Source of the DNA: Pontederia crassipes
Lineage: Eukaryota; Streptophyta; Magnoliopsida; Commelinales; Pontederiaceae
Reading direction: 5' to 3'
DNA: 64,000 bases
Assembly (NCBI GenBank): GCA_030549335.1
Contig: CM060183.1
Span: 21,960,552-22,024,551, forward strand
The position numbers and the translations under genes are program-made. The notes beneath the pieces are model-generated. The model saw only the letters and a list, made by a program, of their open reading frames with translations. It was not told the DNA's origin and searched no databases. Below, in pieces: positions 61,583 through 64,000 of the stretch. The number at the start of each line of letters is the position of its first letter. Position 1 is the first letter of the stretch.

Positions 61583-62587
61583 CAATGTTGTTAGGACCGG
61601 ACCGGACAACGACCTGGATAGGTGTCCGTTTCAGGTCGAACCGATTGGACTGGTTGGTCGGACCGGATAGTAATAAAATATTATATTTAATATGATATAT
61701 TAAATTAAGTTATTATATTTTGAGTATATACCTATGTCAAAATATAATTATACAAAAAAATAACAATCATAAATCATAAATTTTAAATTTAAGATTTGAT
61801 GTTAAAATTATTACACCCTTAAATAAATGAAAATCCTATTGAATCTTATTATTAAATATAAATTTTCTTTTTTTTTAATTTTTTTATAAATATTTTTTCC
61901 ATATATTCTATAAATAAATATATAGTATAATTAGGGATTTATTAAATTTGAACTTATTAAATATTAAATTAAAGAAAATTTAAATTTATGTATATATATT
62001 TTTGTATATATAATACGTAGTATGTTATAGTTTTATTGTATATCATGCATATATCAAAGAAGTTTGCACCATTTATCTCTAACTAATTTATCTAATATAA
62101 CAAATAATATATATAATATAATAAATATATAATTAACTTATATTATAATATACATTTATGATATTAAATTTTTGAATGAAATAATAATTCATAAGTTAAA
62201 GTTTAAAACTTAATAAATTCTAGACTAAATGAAGGAAAAAAGAGTAAGTAATGTGTACAAATATAGTCTCACATTATTAATACTAGCAACACAAGAGTAA
62301 GTAGACAACTATAAATATAAGAGGACACTATGGGACTATTGTGATTTTTTTATGGAAAAAGTCCATTTTTGAATCTTTTTCAAATTTATAATAATAAACT
62401 TTATAAAATTATTTCTTAACAAAAGAAATAATATAAAAATTTTTTGATAGGCCTAAAACTGCAGTTCAATTTAGTTTTTTCTGATTTTGACCAGTTTTGA
62501 TCGGTTCTTGACTGGTTCAATCTAGCTCAATTAGGGGTCCGATTTTAAGCCTTATACTAGACCGTTTTATTGGCCGGTCGACGATTG
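61583..62587. mobile_element. TIR element, CGGACCGG family (relative)
   Basis: Begins CAATGTTGTTAGGACCGGAC and ends near GGCCGGTCGACGATTG, with GC-rich ends rich in GGTTGGTCGGACC/GACCAGTTTTGATCGG and an AT-only interior. It resembles the elements at 14.7 kb and 63.5 kb at its left end. The right end is degenerate. Confidence 0.4.
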
Positions 62588-63510
62588 TTTGGAAAATAAA
62601 ATAGTAATTTCTATGAATTTTATGTGAATAGTTGAATTTAGAACATAATGACAAAGTAACTAAAAAATTGATGTGATAAGAAAAAAATGATGCAATAGAT
62701 TTTTTAGTTGTTGTTTGAATGAAATATAAGTATTGTAAATATTAACTATATTTTTATTAATTAATAAAATTAGTAAAAAAATGTTTTTTATTAAAAATAT
62801 ATTATTTAAATATAATAAATTATATATAACAAAATACTATTTTTAATCAAATTATAAGCAATGAATAATACTAATTAATCCTTTTATAATAAATATATTA
62901 TATATAATATTTTTTAAAAATTTATGTGAGGTATATCAGAGAGAGAGAAATTTAAAAGAAAAAATATATATTTTAAAAAGGTGGAAAGGTCACTTTAAAA
63001 AAGAAGTTTAAAAAAAAACGGACAAGCGTAAATCGAAGTCACATAAGTCTAATTCCATCTATTTCCAACAGTTAGATTGCCTTACCAAATAATTAAATGT
63101 TACCATGTATGTCTATCCTTAATCACATTTCTTTCCTCATTCTCTGTATTCGATCAGATTAATGAGGTTAGTATTTTATATTTGTAGCTAATATTAGTTT
63201 GTGTAGAATTTTTTTAAGAGAGTTTCAAGTTTAAGATAATAATAACAATATGAACAGTAATAAGAGTTGAATAAAAAGAAGAAAATAGAAGGATGGGACA
63301 GTCCAAGGAAGTTCTCCACCCTTCCTCACATTTTTATTATTTGCTTCTTTCTAAAAAGGAAAATCTAGAAAGACAATTAATAAATATAAACAAAAGATTG
63401 CGATAAGGATGAATATGAAAATGTATATACACTTCAACACACTAACATATTCCACAACTTTTATAATATCAATTTGAAAAATACTTTGTCCAACTGTTTG
63501 ACCGCATATG
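62588..63510. other. AT-rich intergenic DNA
   Basis: No gene seen. Partly similar in style to 58.4-58.75 kb. Confidence 0.4.
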
Positions 63511-64000
63511 CAATATTTTCATAACCGGATCCGCGATTGGACCAGACTTCTTACTGGATCATGGTTGGACCGATTCGATCGGGTTCAACCAGATTGAACC
63601 GAATTTTATTAAAATAATATTATTTATAATAATTATAAAGATATAATATAAATTATATGATATAGTATATAAATATTGTACTAATAACCTACTAATAATG
63701 TTAACAATTAATATAACATATTTTTTTATTAAATTTTTTAATAATTATTAACATATAAATATAAATAGATCATTATTAATTTAATATCAATTATTTATTG
63801 ATGATAGATGCTATATTAATAAATTTCATCTTAAATTATTGTTATTTTTCTTTTTTTTTACGCTTTCCTTTTTATTCCTTTATTTATGTCTTTTATAATT
63901 TTTCATTTTAATATTATTCAATTTTAAATACTTAACTTTTTTATTTCAATTTCTATTTAATTTTAGACATGTCATATTCCCCTAATTTTTTTACCTTTGT
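63511..64000. mobile_element. TIR element, CGGACCGG family (cut by window end)
   Basis: Begins CAATATTTTCATAACCGGAT and follows the element at 14,735 nearly base for base through TTTTATTAAAATAATATTAT and onwards in the same orientation, until the window ends. Confidence 0.6.

Noticed and set aside
1..64000. tRNA or rRNA genes, CRISPR-like arrays, biosynthetic or defence gene clusters
   Set aside because: No cloverleaf boxes, rRNA signatures, regularly spaced short repeats or clustered enzyme genes were seen by eye.

Overview
This is nuclear DNA of a flowering plant. The evidence is spliced genes with GT-AG introns, plant-specific protein families (an NPH3/RPT2-like BTB protein, a plant F-box/kelch protein), and abundant plant-type LINEs, chromovirus LTR elements and MITE-like elements. 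Coding exons are very GC-rich while the intergenic DNA is very AT-rich. That contrast is more typical of monocots than dicots, and the repeat style would suit a non-grass monocot, but I cannot name the species from sequence alone.

Layout. 1-12.9 kb: no live gene. An L1-type LINE on the + strand (DUF4283-type ORF1 fragment at the left edge, reverse transcriptase and RNase H remnants at 10.3-12.9 kb) is split by a large tandem array (629-9510) of five units, intact length about 1.8-1.95 kb, of unknown nature. 12.9-17 kb: AT-rich spacer with a TIR element. 17-21.7 kb: a four-exon BTB-NPH3 gene on the minus strand. 21.7-38 kb: gene-poor, repeat-rich DNA with a Ty1-copia-like LTR fragment carrying an internal tandem repeat, a 2.1-kb solo LTR, dispersed short repeats, microsatellites and a 5'-truncated RTE LINE with a target-site duplication. 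38-47 kb: the gene island, with an intronless F-box/kelch gene (+), a two-exon GNAT-like gene (+) and a six-exon mitochondrial porin (VDAC) gene (-), the last two converging tail to tail. 47-64 kb: a Pack-MULE-like element, an organelle-like patch, an 8.5-kb degenerate Ty3/gypsy chromovirus (minus strand) with a solo copia LTR nested inside it, a further LTR-like block, and TIR elements.

The four genes look like independent housekeeping or signalling genes (light-signalling-type CUL3 adaptor, SCF-type F-box, probable acetyltransferase-fold protein, outer-membrane porin). Nothing links them into a pathway or cluster. I found no tRNA, rRNA, CRISPR or gene cluster suggesting a new system. The most unusual structures are the tandem array inside a LINE, clusters of degenerate GC-rich palindromic motifs inside several unrelated LTRs, and the Pack-MULE-like element.
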